Below are positions 26,931 through 35,859 of a stretch of DNA of 64,000 bases, in pieces; the stretch's first letter is position 1, and every line of letters begins with the position of its first letter. Location: positions 124,001 through 188,000 of the forward strand of contig NZ_QGDL01000004.1 in NCBI RefSeq assembly GCF_003149245.1, in the 5' to 3' direction. The notes beneath the pieces are model-generated. The model saw only the letters and a list, made by a program, of their open reading frames with translations, did no database searches and had not been told where the DNA came from. Source of the DNA: Faecalicatena orotica (GTDB lineage Bacteria; Bacillota; Clostridia; Lachnospirales; Lachnospiraceae). The position numbers and the translations under genes were made by a program.

Positions 26931-28061
26931 ATGAATCGAAGAGATGCTTTTACAGCTGCTATGAACCACGAGGATGGTGCGCCGCTGTTTGTTGATTTTG
27001 GCAAACACATTGGCTCCCCCCACCTTACAATGTACAAGAAATTAAAAGAATACTTAAATACGCTTGATTTCCCAGAGGAGGAACGTATTATAGACCGTAT
27101 GGCACAGACCTGCTGTGTAGATGAATGTCTCCTCAAGGAGTTTGATGTGGATTTCCGCTGGCTGACCCCCGACCTCACTGTCGGTTCAGAAGAAGTGGAT
27201 GACAAACACTATAAGGATATGTGGGGTGTTTTGTTTCAATATACCGGTGATCACTGGGCTATCGTAGGAAGTCCGCTCGCCGATGCCGAGGATGAAGAAG
27301 ATATTCTTGCGGCACACTATCCTGATCCTCATAATCCAGCTCTTTTTGCCGGTCTTGAAGAAAAAGCAAAAGATCTTTACGAAAATACCGATTATGTTCT
27401 TGGCGCTGACGGATTGAAATGTGGTCTTCTGCAGACTGCACTCCAGATGCGGGGATATGAAGATTTTATGTGTGATCTTATGGCCGATGAAGACTTTGCT
27501 AATGCCCTCCTTGATAAATTACTGGAAGTTCAAAAGGAAATGTGGACGGAATTTTTGAACAGAGTTGGAAAATATGTACAGCTTGTTTATCTGACGGATG
27601 ATTATGGGACCCAGGATTCACTGCTGATCTCCCCTGACATATTTAGACAGTACATAAAACCCAGAAATGAAGAACTTATCCGGCATATCAAGAGTCTGGC
27701 AGATGTTAAAATTATGTTCCATTGCGATGGTTCTATCCTCCCCATTCTGGATGATATGATTAAGATGGGCGTAGATATTATCAATCCTGTTCAAACTTCA
27801 ACCGAAAGTATGAAAGATACCGCTATGCTGAAAGAGCGCTTTGGCAGCAGACTTAATTTTCACGGTGCTATCGATGTACAGCAGATTCTTCCTAATGCTT
27901 CTATTTCCGAGATTAAAGAAGAAGTTAGGAAGCGGGTACAGGATTTGTGGGCAGGAAAAGGCGGGTATATTTTGGCTCCCTGTCATAACATCGGTCACGA
28001 TATAGAACCAGAAAAGTTAACTGCTGTATTTGAAGCAGTAAAAGAACTGAGGCGTTCCTGA
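26931..28061 (+). CDS. Uroporphyrinogen decarboxylase family protein (MtaA-like fold)
   Basis: A 376-residue cytoplasmic TIM-barrel protein of the UroD/MtaA superfamily. Zinc-site residues expected of the methyltransferase branch are visible as FHCDG (His, Cys) and APCHNIG (Cys). Uroporphyrin-type arginines are not obvious, so heme synthesis is unlikely. Members often transfer methyl groups to or from corrinoid proteins, yet no corrinoid protein is nearby. The gene is divergent from the TRAP operon and has the same LacI-type operator, so it belongs to the same substrate response. Start ATG 26931 follows AAGGAGG. Confidence 0.83.
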   Translation: MNRRDAFTAAMNHEDGAPLFVDFGKHIGSPHLTMYKKLKEYLNTLDFPEEERIIDRMAQTCCVDECLLKEFDVDFRWLTPDLTVGSEEVDDKHYKDMWGVLFQYTGDHWAIVGSPLADAEDEEDILAAHYPDPHNPALFAGLEEKAKDLYENTDYVLGADGLKCGLLQTALQMRGYEDFMCDLMADEDFANALLDKLLEVQKEMWTEFLNRVGKYVQLVYLTDDYGTQDSLLISPDIFRQYIKPRNEELIRHIKSLADVKIMFHCDGSILPILDDMIKMGVDIINPVQTSTESMKDTAMLKERFGSRLNFHGAIDVQQILPNASISEIKEEVRKRVQDLWAGKGGYILAPCHNIGHDIEPEKLTAVFEAVKELRRS

Positions 28062-28105
28062 GAAAAATAGCAAACGCATTTTTCCCGGAGCAGATCAATA
28101 GAATT

Positions 28106-28156
28106 ATGATAAAAGGCAGTCAGAGAAATGTATTTTCTCCGGCTGCCTTTTATCAT
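28106..28156 (+). terminator. Terminator of the UroD-like gene
   Basis: ATGATAAAAGGCAG (28106-28119) pairs perfectly with 28143-28156, with an inner AGAAA/TTTCT pairing. The stem ends in CCTTTTATC, so the T tract lies within the stem. Confidence 0.75.
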
Positions 28157-28287
28157 GATTATTCCATAGTAAATTTCTACTCTTTGTGCTAAAATAAAAA
28201 AGGTTTCTGTTTAACTTAGAGCTCTGTAAGTCTTATATCTCTATGTTGAACATGATATCTGAGAACTTATATTAAGGAGATGAAACT

Positions 28288-29550
28288 ATGACAGTCATCC
28301 GACCCTTTCAGGGCGTGCGGCCCGCAAAAGAACTGGCTTCTTCTATTGCCGCACTGCCTTATGATGTATATAACCGCGAAGAAGCCAAAGAAGTCGTGGA
28401 GCAGAACCCTCTGTCCTTTTTAAAGATTGACCGGGCAGAGACACAGTTTCCGGACGATGCAGATATGTATTCCCAGAGCGTCTATGACCGTGCTAGAGAC
28501 ACGCTCGACAGTATGGCTGCTGATGGTTCTTTTATTCAGGATGAGGCAAAATGCTATTATATCTACGCACTTACAATGGGCGGACGCACACAGACCGGAC
28601 TTGTCGGCTGTGCCTCCATTGATGATTATCTGGAAAACCGGATTAAAAAGCATGAAAATACAAGGGAAGATAAAGAGCTGGACAGAACCCGCCATGTCGA
28701 TACACTGAGTGCCCAGACAGGGCCCATTTTTCTGGCCTACCACGCAGTTTCTGAACTAAACCAGATACTGGATGCGGTTAAAATGACTCTGCCTCTCTAT
28801 GATTTTACGAGTGAGGATTCTGTACGCCATCAGGTATGGAAGATCGGAAGTCATGATAATATTGAAAGAATTGCTCATATTTTCGAAGAGGTTGATAATA
28901 TTTATATAGCAGACGGCCATCACCGTGCCGCCTCGGCGGTAAAGGCTGGGCTGAAGCGCAGGGAAGAGTTCCCGGCATATACAGGGGACGAAGAATTTAA
29001 CTATTTTCTTTCAGTACTTTTTCCGGCCGAGGAGCTTCATATTTATGACTATAACCGGGTCGTTTCGGATTTAAACGAGTATACGTTCGATGCCTTTCTG
29101 GATATGGTCAGAAGCGGATTTGAGGTTTCAGAACCTCAGACAGAAGCTGTGCGGCCATCGCAGAAAGGGGAGATCGGCCTCTACGGAAATGGTTTCTGGT
29201 ATTCTCTGCATGCGAAGCCATTCCTTTTCTCGGAAGATCCCGTGAACAGTCTGGATGTTTCCATACTGCAAAATGTGGTTCTCGGACCACTGCTTGGCAT
29301 CCGGGACCCGAAAACAGACAGCCGAATCCGGTTTGTCGGAGGAATCCGGGGACTGGAAGCACTTGCTGAGGCAGTCGATGATGCAGGGGACGGGGCAGCA
29401 TTTGCCATGTACCCGACTTCGATGGACGAACTGCTGCGAGTAGCGGACGCCGGAAAACTGATGCCGCCCAAATCTACATGGTTTGAACCTAAACTTAGAA
29501 GTGGACTGCTGATCCACCGTTTCGAAAGAAGCGAACACTTGGCAACATAA
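28288..29550 (+). CDS. DUF1015 family protein
   Basis: A 420-residue cytoplasmic protein of unknown function. The N-terminal signature IRPFQGVRPAKELASSIAALPYDVYN is characteristic of the DUF1015 family, as are the central YIADGHHRAASA motif (about residue 210) and the late LMPPKSTWFEPKLRSGLLIHRF. The HHR motif recalls ParB-like/Osa-type nucleases, but no activity can be claimed. The start has AAGGAGAT upstream. It is followed after 17 bases by the methionine aminopeptidase gene, with which it probably forms an operon. Confidence 0.88.
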   Translation: MTVIRPFQGVRPAKELASSIAALPYDVYNREEAKEVVEQNPLSFLKIDRAETQFPDDADMYSQSVYDRARDTLDSMAADGSFIQDEAKCYYIYALTMGGRTQTGLVGCASIDDYLENRIKKHENTREDKELDRTRHVDTLSAQTGPIFLAYHAVSELNQILDAVKMTLPLYDFTSEDSVRHQVWKIGSHDNIERIAHIFEEVDNIYIADGHHRAASAVKAGLKRREEFPAYTGDEEFNYFLSVLFPAEELHIYDYNRVVSDLNEYTFDAFLDMVRSGFEVSEPQTEAVRPSQKGEIGLYGNGFWYSLHAKPFLFSEDPVNSLDVSILQNVVLGPLLGIRDPKTDSRIRFVGGIRGLEALAEAVDDAGDGAAFAMYPTSMDELLRVADAGKLMPPKSTWFEPKLRSGLLIHRFERSEHLAT

Positions 29551-29567
29551 GAAAGGAGATTTTATTA

Positions 29568-30431
29568 ATGGAAAGAAATGACGCATGCTGGTGCGGCAGC
29601 GGAAAGAAATATAAAAAATGCCACATGGCTATTGATGAACAGATCACACTACACGCGGAGAAGGGCGAGATCGTCCCGAGCCGCAAGCTGCTTAAAACCC
29701 CGTTCCAAATCGAGAAGATTAAAGAAAGTGCAGCGCTCAACACTGCGGTTCTGGACGCTGTGGCTGAACAGATTCATATTGGGATGAGCACGGAAGAGAT
29801 AGACCGGATCGTCTATGATGTCACGACGAAAAACGGCGGGATTCCTGCACCGCTTCATTACCAGGGCTTCCCGAAGAGTGTGTGTACATCACTCAATAAC
29901 GAAATCTGCCACGGTATTCCGGATGAGAACATCATTCTGGAAGAAGGAGATATCATCAATGTCGATGTCTCTACCATACTGAACGGATATTTTTCTGATG
30001 CATCAAGAATGTTTAAGATGGGGAAAATATCAGAGCGCGCAGAACGCATTATCAAAGTGACGGAAGAGTGTGTGGAACTGGGACTCGCCGCAGCCAAACC
30101 GTGGGGGCACTTAGGTGATATCGCCGATGCCATCAACACCCATGCACAGGCGAACGGATATTCCGTCGTCGAAGAAATCGGCGGCCACGGAATCGGACTG
30201 CAGTTCCATGAAGACCCGTTCGTAAGCTATGTAACCCCTAGGGGAAGCGAAATGCTCCTCGTGCCGGGCATGATGTTTACGATTGAACCTATGATCAACG
30301 AAGGCAGCCCAGATTTCTTCGTTGACGAGGACAATGACTGGACTGTATATACGATTGACGACGGACTATCCGCACAGATTGAATATATGGTGCTTGTGAA
30401 AGAAGACGGAATAGAAGTACTGACAAAATAA
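29568..30431 (+). CDS. map: Type I methionyl aminopeptidase with N-terminal SEC-C zinc motif
   Basis: Removes the initiator methionine from new proteins. The 287-residue protein starts with a SEC-C zinc motif (Cys7, Cys9, Cys18, His19 in CWCGSGKKYKKCH), then the creatinase/aminopeptidase pita-bread domain. The metal ligands are in INVDVSTILNGYFSDASRMF (two Asp), GGHGIGLQFHEDP (His), FTIEPM (Glu) and QIEYMV (Glu). The extension probably aids ribosome docking. The start follows GAAAGGAGA. This SEC-C form is usually a second map copy, apart from the ribosomal-operon gene. Confidence 0.93.
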   Translation: MERNDACWCGSGKKYKKCHMAIDEQITLHAEKGEIVPSRKLLKTPFQIEKIKESAALNTAVLDAVAEQIHIGMSTEEIDRIVYDVTTKNGGIPAPLHYQGFPKSVCTSLNNEICHGIPDENIILEEGDIINVDVSTILNGYFSDASRMFKMGKISERAERIIKVTEECVELGLAAAKPWGHLGDIADAINTHAQANGYSVVEEIGGHGIGLQFHEDPFVSYVTPRGSEMLLVPGMMFTIEPMINEGSPDFFVDEDNDWTVYTIDDGLSAQIEYMVLVKEDGIEVLTK

Positions 30432-30463
30432 AGAAGATGCGGCTGCCCCCAGCCGCATCTTCT
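30432..30463. terminator. Bidirectional terminator between map and ROK kinase gene
   Basis: AGAAGATGCGGCTG (30432-30445) pairs perfectly with 30450-30463 around a CCCC loop. It abuts both convergent stop codons. Confidence 0.88.
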
Positions 30464-30464
30464 C

Positions 30465-31385
30465 TTATATCTCAAGCCTCTGCCGTGCAAACACAGCCGC
30501 GCCGATCACGCCTTTGCCGATGAATTCTTTTGAATAGAGATAGTCAAACCCATAAGCCATGACGTCCCTCCCTGTATTCTCATTCACGGCTCTCTCGAAT
30601 TCTTCCCGCGGGAAATCTGCCATTTCCGGCACCCCGCCGCCCACGATGATCGTGTCAGGGTTAAAGATCGTGACCATGACTGCATAAATATATGCACAGG
30701 CCTGAATGAAATCCTTCATCGGTTTTTCATCCTTATGCTTTGTAAACATATCCTGGATCTCGGTGTCCGGATAATACTGTCTGCGCAGCTCCTGCAGCCG
30801 CCATCCGGATGCATAGCACTCGCAGCAGCCGGTTTTCCCGCAGCTGCACCTGACATCCCCGCCAAAGTATGGAATGTGCCCGATATCCAGTTCTGCCCCG
30901 TTCTTTCCTTCCAGAGGCTTTCCGTCAATCACTACGGATGAACCGACGCCTGTGCCGATATAAATACCGACTACCACCTTCTGTTTTTCAAGGTGGTTTG
31001 CCGCGATATCGTACAGCAGGATATTATTCACATCATTGTTGATAAACACTGGTACTTTAAAATATGCCCTGATTCCCTCTGCCATATTGGTATGGGAAAA
31101 GACTGCTTCTCCCTCCTGATTCCGGATATTTGTGGTACAGATGACCGTTTCCTTGTCATTCTCCACAGAGGAAGGGACTCCGATCGAAATCGCTTCCACC
31201 TTCCGGATATGATTCTTCTCTATATAATCTGCGATGATTTCACAGATCTTTTCGATTGGTTTGTCTGCATATGCAACAGCCGAACTTTTTATCACAGAGG
31301 GAGACAGCATTTCATTATCCGGCGTAACTGCACCGATACGAAGATTGGTGCCGCCCAGATCAATTCCGATAATTACGTTCTCCAT
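30465..31385 (-). CDS. ROK family sugar kinase (AlsK/NagK-like)
   Basis: A 306-residue ATP-dependent sugar kinase. The phosphate-1 loop is GIDLGGTNLRIGAV (8-21), the catalytic Asp is in FINNDVNN, the phosphate-2 motif is GIYIGTGVGSSVV, and the ROK zinc motif is GHIPYFGGDVRCSCGKTGCCECYASG-like, with three clustered cysteines. The closest described groups are allose and N-acetyl-hexosamine kinases. It is the last gene of the ROK-regulated locus, suggesting it phosphorylates the sugar or its product to feed NagB. Substrate uncertain. Confidence 0.87.
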   Translation of the reverse strand: MENVIIGIDLGGTNLRIGAVTPDNEMLSPSVIKSSAVAYADKPIEKICEIIADYIEKNHIRKVEAISIGVPSSVENDKETVICTTNIRNQEGEAVFSHTNMAEGIRAYFKVPVFINNDVNNILLYDIAANHLEKQKVVVGIYIGTGVGSSVVIDGKPLEGKNGAELDIGHIPYFGGDVRCSCGKTGCCECYASGWRLQELRRQYYPDTEIQDMFTKHKDEKPMKDFIQACAYIYAVMVTIFNPDTIIVGGGVPEMADFPREEFERAVNENTGRDVMAYGFDYLYSKEFIGKGVIGAAVFARQRLEI

Positions 31386-31456
31386 ATTACTCCATTCCTA
31401 CTTCCTGATGCAGACAGTACAAACTTTTTGCGGACGAATCTGTTTGTGAAGCCCGC

Positions 31457-32623
31457 TTATATGGAATCTGCAATCTCGTCAATCCATGCATTTCTCGTCA
31501 TATAGAAGCATCCGCGCATCATATGGTATTCATCATATTTCGCATTCCTTGCCTGTACATGGATCGGGATTGCATCATTCTTCATCTCTTCCATAAATGC
31601 CTTGAAATGTTCTGTAATGATCCTGCAGTAGTCGCTTTTACAGCTGTCTACTACAATTCTGGTAGGATTATACACCCACAGGAGATTATACAGAACCTTT
31701 GACACTGTGTTCAGCACCGGAGTCAGTATCTGTACTGCCTGCGCATCGTTCTCCTGATACAGCTTAAGCATTTCGGAAAAATGCAGATTCATTCCCGCTT
31801 CTTTCATCGTTCTTTTCACGGCAGAGATGGATACGACCTCTTCCAGAGTGGTAAAACGATTCTCATTCCCGTCCATTGTGATGAGCATCTTTCCGACCTC
31901 TCCTGCCATATTCTCTTCCCCCGCGACCGCTTCGTCTTTGTGGATGAAATATCCTCCGACCCCATAGCCACAGTAGAAGTAGAACTGGCTCTCCATTTCC
32001 GGGTTCAGGCTGTCATACTCTGACCTCGCCGCTGCAAATACATCATGAAGTATCAATATATTATTTATTCCAAATTCATTCTCAAATAATTCCCTGATAT
32101 GTAATTCTTTAAAATCAGGTATCAGATCATAGTTTACAAGATCCACTTCTTCATCATAGGCACTCGGCACAAAAACGGCCATACCCGTTGTGGCAGTGGA
32201 TATTGTTTCAAGTTCCTCCCTGATGGCCTGAAAAACGTCCGACAGAGATTCCCTGTAAGTTCTTTCACTCTCCAGAGGAATGCTTCGTTCCCTTAGGAGT
32301 CTCTCATATATGTCATAGATCAGGAAACTGATCTCATCCTCAGAGGTAAGATTCACACACACAATATTACCGTAATTCTCTGCAATCTCAAGTACCTTGG
32401 GATTCCTCCCCACATCTGAGTTTGCAGACTCCTTTTCTACCAGAATACCGGCAGCTATCAGATCGTCGACCACATGCTTGACCGTCATAAGGCTGATGTG
32501 GTTCTCCTTCGCAAGAATACTCCTTGTTGTGGATTTACTCCGTATGATACTCTGCAGGATATTTCCCATATTTACATTTCTGATATTTTTTACTGTCAGG
32601 ACCGGTTTCTTTTCTACTGCCAT
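31457..32623 (-). CDS. ROK family transcriptional regulator (XylR/NagC type)
   Basis: A 388-residue repressor: an N-terminal winged helix-turn-helix (SILAKENHISLMTVKHVVDDLIAAGIL, about 36-62) fused to a ROK sugar-binding domain (about 85-385) that appears to lack kinase activity, since the ATP loop is degenerate. The start was placed at ATG 32623, with GGGAGA 11 bases upstream; a GTG at 32662 would add 13 residues. It sits inside the locus it most likely controls. The TAAATA-type palindromes at 35791 and 38489 are its probable operators. Confidence 0.85.
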   Translation of the reverse strand: MAVEKKPVLTVKNIRNVNMGNILQSIIRSKSTTRSILAKENHISLMTVKHVVDDLIAAGILVEKESANSDVGRNPKVLEIAENYGNIVCVNLTSEDEISFLIYDIYERLLRERSIPLESERTYRESLSDVFQAIREELETISTATTGMAVFVPSAYDEEVDLVNYDLIPDFKELHIRELFENEFGINNILILHDVFAAARSEYDSLNPEMESQFYFYCGYGVGGYFIHKDEAVAGEENMAGEVGKMLITMDGNENRFTTLEEVVSISAVKRTMKEAGMNLHFSEMLKLYQENDAQAVQILTPVLNTVSKVLYNLLWVYNPTRIVVDSCKSDYCRIITEHFKAFMEEMKNDAIPIHVQARNAKYDEYHMMRGCFYMTRNAWIDEIADSI

Positions 32624-32669
32624 ATTGTCTGAATCTCCCTCTGCATTTACGCGATTTTTCACCTGTAGT

Positions 32670-33965
32670 TTATTTTAAACAGGTCTTAAGAGACTTGTCA
32701 ATGATTTCAACCGCCTCATCTACATTTTCGCGGGAAGTAATCAGGGCCGGATGCATAACGACTACTACATTTTCCAGATTCTTACGGCTTTCCAGTTCGG
32801 TAATCAGGCCGTTTTCGAGCATGGTTTCGTAGAATTCCTGACCGAGTACATACTTGTCTGCATTCGGGCTTCCTTCTATCTCAATGCCCTGAAGCAGGCC
32901 GCGTCCGCGCACATCTTTGATTACATCGTATTTTTCTTTCAGGACCAGAAGCTTCTCATGAAGGTAATCCCCTGTCTCACGGCTGTTGTCTACCAGATGT
33001 TCCCTCTCGATAATTTCCAGATTTTTAAGCGCACTGCGGCATGTCAGCGGATAGCAGGAGTGTGTATGTCCGTGCAGGCTGATTTTGCTCATTGCTTCCC
33101 CGATCTCCCTGCGGCATAGAACCGCGGATCCCGGTACATAGCCACTCGTCAGGCCTTTCCCGGTGACAAGGATATCCGGCGTTACGCCCTCATACTGACA
33201 GGCGAACATCGATCCTGTCTGGCCGATACCTGTTACAACCTCGTCGAAGATCAGAAGTGCGCCATACTTATCGCACAATTCTCTTACACCCTTCCAGAAT
33301 CCCTTCGGAGGCACAATCACGCCGCCGGCCGCAAAGATTGGCTCTGAAATGACCGCCGCGATGCGGTCCCCGCCTTCATGCAGCATCGTCTGCTCCAGAT
33401 ATTTCAGGCACTGCAGTCCGCAGGTGCCCGGCTCTTTACCGAAATCACAATGGTAGCAGTAAGGTGGTGCAGAATGTACGAACCCTCTCGGAAGCAGTTC
33501 GGAAATCCCTGAGTTTTCCTGAATCATCTCTGATTTACCCGTTGCTGCTGCAGCTCCTGCTGTGGAACCGTGGAAACCTCTTCTAAAGGAAATGACTCTT
33601 CCTCCGCCTCTGTAATATTTTGCCGTCTTCAGCGCAAACTCATTGGCGTCTGATCCGGTACATCCGAACATCACCTTGTCGAGTCCTTCCGGTGATATTT
33701 CAATCATTTTTTCCGCCAGGGCTGCTCTTTCTTCTGTCGCAAAACAGGACGTTACAGACACCAGCTTTTCCAGCTGCTCCTTCAGGGCCTCAATCATTTC
33801 CTCATTTCCATGTCCAAGGGTACAGGCAGAAAACTGTCCGGAGAAATCCAGATATTTTTTTCCTGACTCATCGTACATATACATTCCCTTACCCCTGGTA
33901 AATACAATATCGTCCGTTGTATAGCACTGTATTAAATATTTTTTATCTTTTTCGATTGTCTTCAT
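32670..33965 (-). CDS. Class III pyridoxal-phosphate aminotransferase
   Basis: A 431-residue PLP enzyme of the ornithine/4-aminobutyrate aminotransferase class. The motif GSDANEFALKTAKYYRGGGRVISFRRGFHGST binds the cofactor phosphate, IFDEVVTGIGQTG holds the PLP-pyridine aspartate, and the Schiff-base lysine is in LVTGKGL. It contains an unusual CYHCDFGKEPGTCGLQCL cysteine-rich stretch near residue 190. Start ATG 33965 follows AAAGGAGATG. The context (NagB, dehydrogenases, sugar kinase) suggests amination or deamination of a keto-sugar derivative; the substrate is not identifiable. Confidence 0.88.
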   Translation of the reverse strand: MKTIEKDKKYLIQCYTTDDIVFTRGKGMYMYDESGKKYLDFSGQFSACTLGHGNEEMIEALKEQLEKLVSVTSCFATEERAALAEKMIEISPEGLDKVMFGCTGSDANEFALKTAKYYRGGGRVISFRRGFHGSTAGAAAATGKSEMIQENSGISELLPRGFVHSAPPYCYHCDFGKEPGTCGLQCLKYLEQTMLHEGGDRIAAVISEPIFAAGGVIVPPKGFWKGVRELCDKYGALLIFDEVVTGIGQTGSMFACQYEGVTPDILVTGKGLTSGYVPGSAVLCRREIGEAMSKISLHGHTHSCYPLTCRSALKNLEIIEREHLVDNSRETGDYLHEKLLVLKEKYDVIKDVRGRGLLQGIEIEGSPNADKYVLGQEFYETMLENGLITELESRKNLENVVVVMHPALITSRENVDEAVEIIDKSLKTCLK

Positions 33966-33991
33966 ACTGACATCTCCTTTTTGTCTAAATG

Positions 33992-34717
33992 TCATATCTT
34001 TGACAGGGCTGCTTCGTCTGCAATGACCGTCACATCCCTGTGAAGCTGCAATATGGAGGCCGGCACACGTGGAGTAATCGGTCCGCCAAGCATACGGCTG
34101 AGGGCATCTGCCTTCTCTTCGCCGCTTGCCAGCAGCAGGATCTTCTCCGCACTCATGATCGTGCCGATACCCATTGTATATGCCTGTCTCGGTACATCTT
34201 CAGCATTCTCGAAGAATCTCTTATTCGCCTCAATGGTACTCAAAGCAAGTGAAACGCAGTGGCATTCTTTTATGAAGCTGTCCGACGGTTCGTTAAAACC
34301 GATGTGCCCGTTCCTCCCGAGTCCCAGAAGCTGGAGTCCGACGCCCCCGGTGCTTTGGATCAGTGCTTCATATTCCCTGCATACGGCGTCTGCATCTTCC
34401 CGCTCGCCGTCCGGGATAAACGTATTCTCTTCCTTTATATTTACATGGCCAAACAGATTCTCTTTCATAAAATAATAGTAGCTCTGGCTGTCCTCTCTGG
34501 AAATTCCTCTGTATTCATCCAGATTCATTGTCCTGATTTCTGAAAAGTCCAGAATTCCTTCCTGATACCACTTGCAAAGATATCTGTAAGCCCCTGCCGG
34601 GGTGGAGCCTGTTGCCAGGCCCAGAGCTTTCTCCGGGCCGGACACAATCTGCGCTGCAAGGATGGTTGCAGCCTTTTTACTCATTTCGTCATAATCTTTT
34701 ACTCTGTATACTCTCAT
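33992..34717 (-). CDS. nagB: Glucosamine-6-phosphate deaminase family protein
   Basis: Converts glucosamine 6-phosphate to fructose 6-phosphate and ammonia. The 241-residue protein has the phosphate loop LGLATGSTPAGAYRYL, the catalytic MNLDEYRG and the LLGLGRNGHIGFNEP active-site block, all standard for NagB. It lies 14 bases after the dehydrogenase gene at 34732 and 26 bases before the aminotransferase gene. The neighbouring aminotransferase and dehydrogenases mean it might act on a related amino sugar phosphate. It could also receive GlcNAc from the chitobiose locus at 49-59 kb after deacetylation. Confidence 0.9.
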   Translation of the reverse strand: MRVYRVKDYDEMSKKAATILAAQIVSGPEKALGLATGSTPAGAYRYLCKWYQEGILDFSEIRTMNLDEYRGISREDSQSYYYFMKENLFGHVNIKEENTFIPDGEREDADAVCREYEALIQSTGGVGLQLLGLGRNGHIGFNEPSDSFIKECHCVSLALSTIEANKRFFENAEDVPRQAYTMGIGTIMSAEKILLLASGEEKADALSRMLGGPITPRVPASILQLHRDVTVIADEAALSKI

Positions 34718-34731
34718 AATTTATGTACACC

Positions 34732-35769
34732 TTATTTATCCCACTCACCATACTTGGCAATTACTTTGTCTTTGATCATCTGGCAGAACTCATCTGTTAC
34801 TTTGAAATCATTTACGACTGTATACCAGTAGCCGTTGCTTTTCAGGAATTCTTTTTCATACTTGATTGCAGCAAATACGTCGTCCCATGTGATTCCCATG
34901 CCTTCCGGACGGATCTCAACACCTGCCCTGTGGATAATATCAAGTATTCCGTCAGGATCATTTCCGCCCATAGCTGAACCTACGAAGATTCCTAAGCATA
35001 CTGGCTGTCCGTGGATAAATTTCTTCTTTGTCATGTACTCTAATGTATAGAATAAGAAGTGGTCGCTTCCCTCGATCGGTCTTGGGTTCCAGCCATTGTT
35101 GTGGAACGCTCCGCCGCCCCATCTTAAACCTTCTGTCAGGATGCGGATTCCTTTTTCATTTAGCGCATAGATATCATCAAGCCCGTCTACGACTGACTGG
35201 AATACTTCTCTGACTTCTGCAACCATCTCTTCGTCATATGGCCATTTCTCTTCGCATTTGCCCTGATCTGCAGCATATTTCCAGTCAAACATGGAGTTAT
35301 TGTAGCAGAGTACGTCGCAGACACCGCTTCTGTTGAGAGCTTTCGGTCCGTTCTGGATAACATCATAATCCACATATACTGCAACCGGCTCAACATACCC
35401 CACATACTTTACAACACTGTTGAAACGAACACCGGCACGGTGTCCGAACACTGCATTTGTCGCGATAGAAGTCGGAACCTGGTACAGAGGCATGTGGCTC
35501 TTCCATGCCACCATCTTTGCATAGTCAACTGCCTGTCCGCCGCCGAGGCCGATGACGGATTCAAACTTCGGAAGCTTCTCAACATTTGCCATGATCTCAT
35601 CATATTCCAGTGTTTTTACAAAATGCACGATACAGTCATCGTCAAATTCATCCTTAAAGGTATCCCATAAATCCTCCATCGTCACTACCAGATAAGGTCT
35701 CTGCACGATGTTTTTTAACTCTCCCACAAGGTTACGTCCGTAGATTGTTGTAAATAATTTTTTTGCCAT
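34732..35769 (-). CDS. Iron-type alcohol / glycerol-1-phosphate dehydrogenase family protein, copy 2
   Basis: A 345-residue NAD(P)-dependent dehydrogenase. The nucleotide loop is GLGGGQAVDYAKMVAW and the metal ligands are probably Asp in SGVCDVLC, His in GSDHFLFY and His in IHGQPV. It is 96-97% identical in protein (about 12 changes in 345) to the gene at 37389-38426. The start is ATG 35769 after AAAAGGAGA; a longer frame to 35850 runs through the promoter. It has its own promoter and operator (35791-35850). The real substrate is unknown; its cluster suggests an amino-sugar or cyclitol alcohol. Confidence 0.85.
   Translation of the reverse strand: MAKKLFTTIYGRNLVGELKNIVQRPYLVVTMEDLWDTFKDEFDDDCIVHFVKTLEYDEIMANVEKLPKFESVIGLGGGQAVDYAKMVAWKSHMPLYQVPTSIATNAVFGHRAGVRFNSVVKYVGYVEPVAVYVDYDVIQNGPKALNRSGVCDVLCYNNSMFDWKYAADQGKCEEKWPYDEEMVAEVREVFQSVVDGLDDIYALNEKGIRILTEGLRWGGGAFHNNGWNPRPIEGSDHFLFYTLEYMTKKKFIHGQPVCLGIFVGSAMGGNDPDGILDIIHRAGVEIRPEGMGITWDDVFAAIKYEKEFLKSNGYWYTVVNDFKVTDEFCQMIKDKVIAKYGEWDK
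35111..35221. repeat. 111-bp block identical to 37768-37878
   Basis: Inside the duplicated dehydrogenase genes these 111 bases are identical in both copies, while the rest of the two genes differs at many silent sites, especially towards the 5' end. Such a patch is a typical trace of gene conversion. Confidence 0.85.
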
Positions 35770-35790
35770 GATTTTTTCTCCTTTTATTCT

Positions 35791-35816
35791 TAAATATAAT
35801 TTATAAACACTATTTA
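35791..35816. promoter_or_regulatory. Palindromic operator upstream of dehydrogenase copy 2
   Basis: A 26-base AT-rich imperfect palindrome with TAAATA at one end, TATTTA at the other and TTTATAAA near the centre. It shares an 18-base run, ATTTATAAACACTATTTA, with the site at 38489-38514 when that site is read on the opposite strand. It lies just downstream of the 35822-35850 promoter. It is the probable site for the ROK regulator. Confidence 0.6.
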
Positions 35817-35821
35817 ATATT

Positions 35822-35850
35822 ATGGTATAACGAAATTTTTCATTTGTCAA
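35822..35850 (-). promoter_or_regulatory. Internal promoter before dehydrogenase copy 2
   Basis: Minus strand TTGACA (35845-35850), 17 bases, TACCAT (35822-35827). It divides the locus into two transcription units. Confidence 0.6.
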
Positions 35851-35859
35851 TCATTAATT

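Noticed and set aside
30465-32623. Reading the ROK regulator as a second sugar kinase
   Set aside because: It has an N-terminal helix-turn-helix and a degenerate ATP loop, unlike the true ROK kinase next to it.
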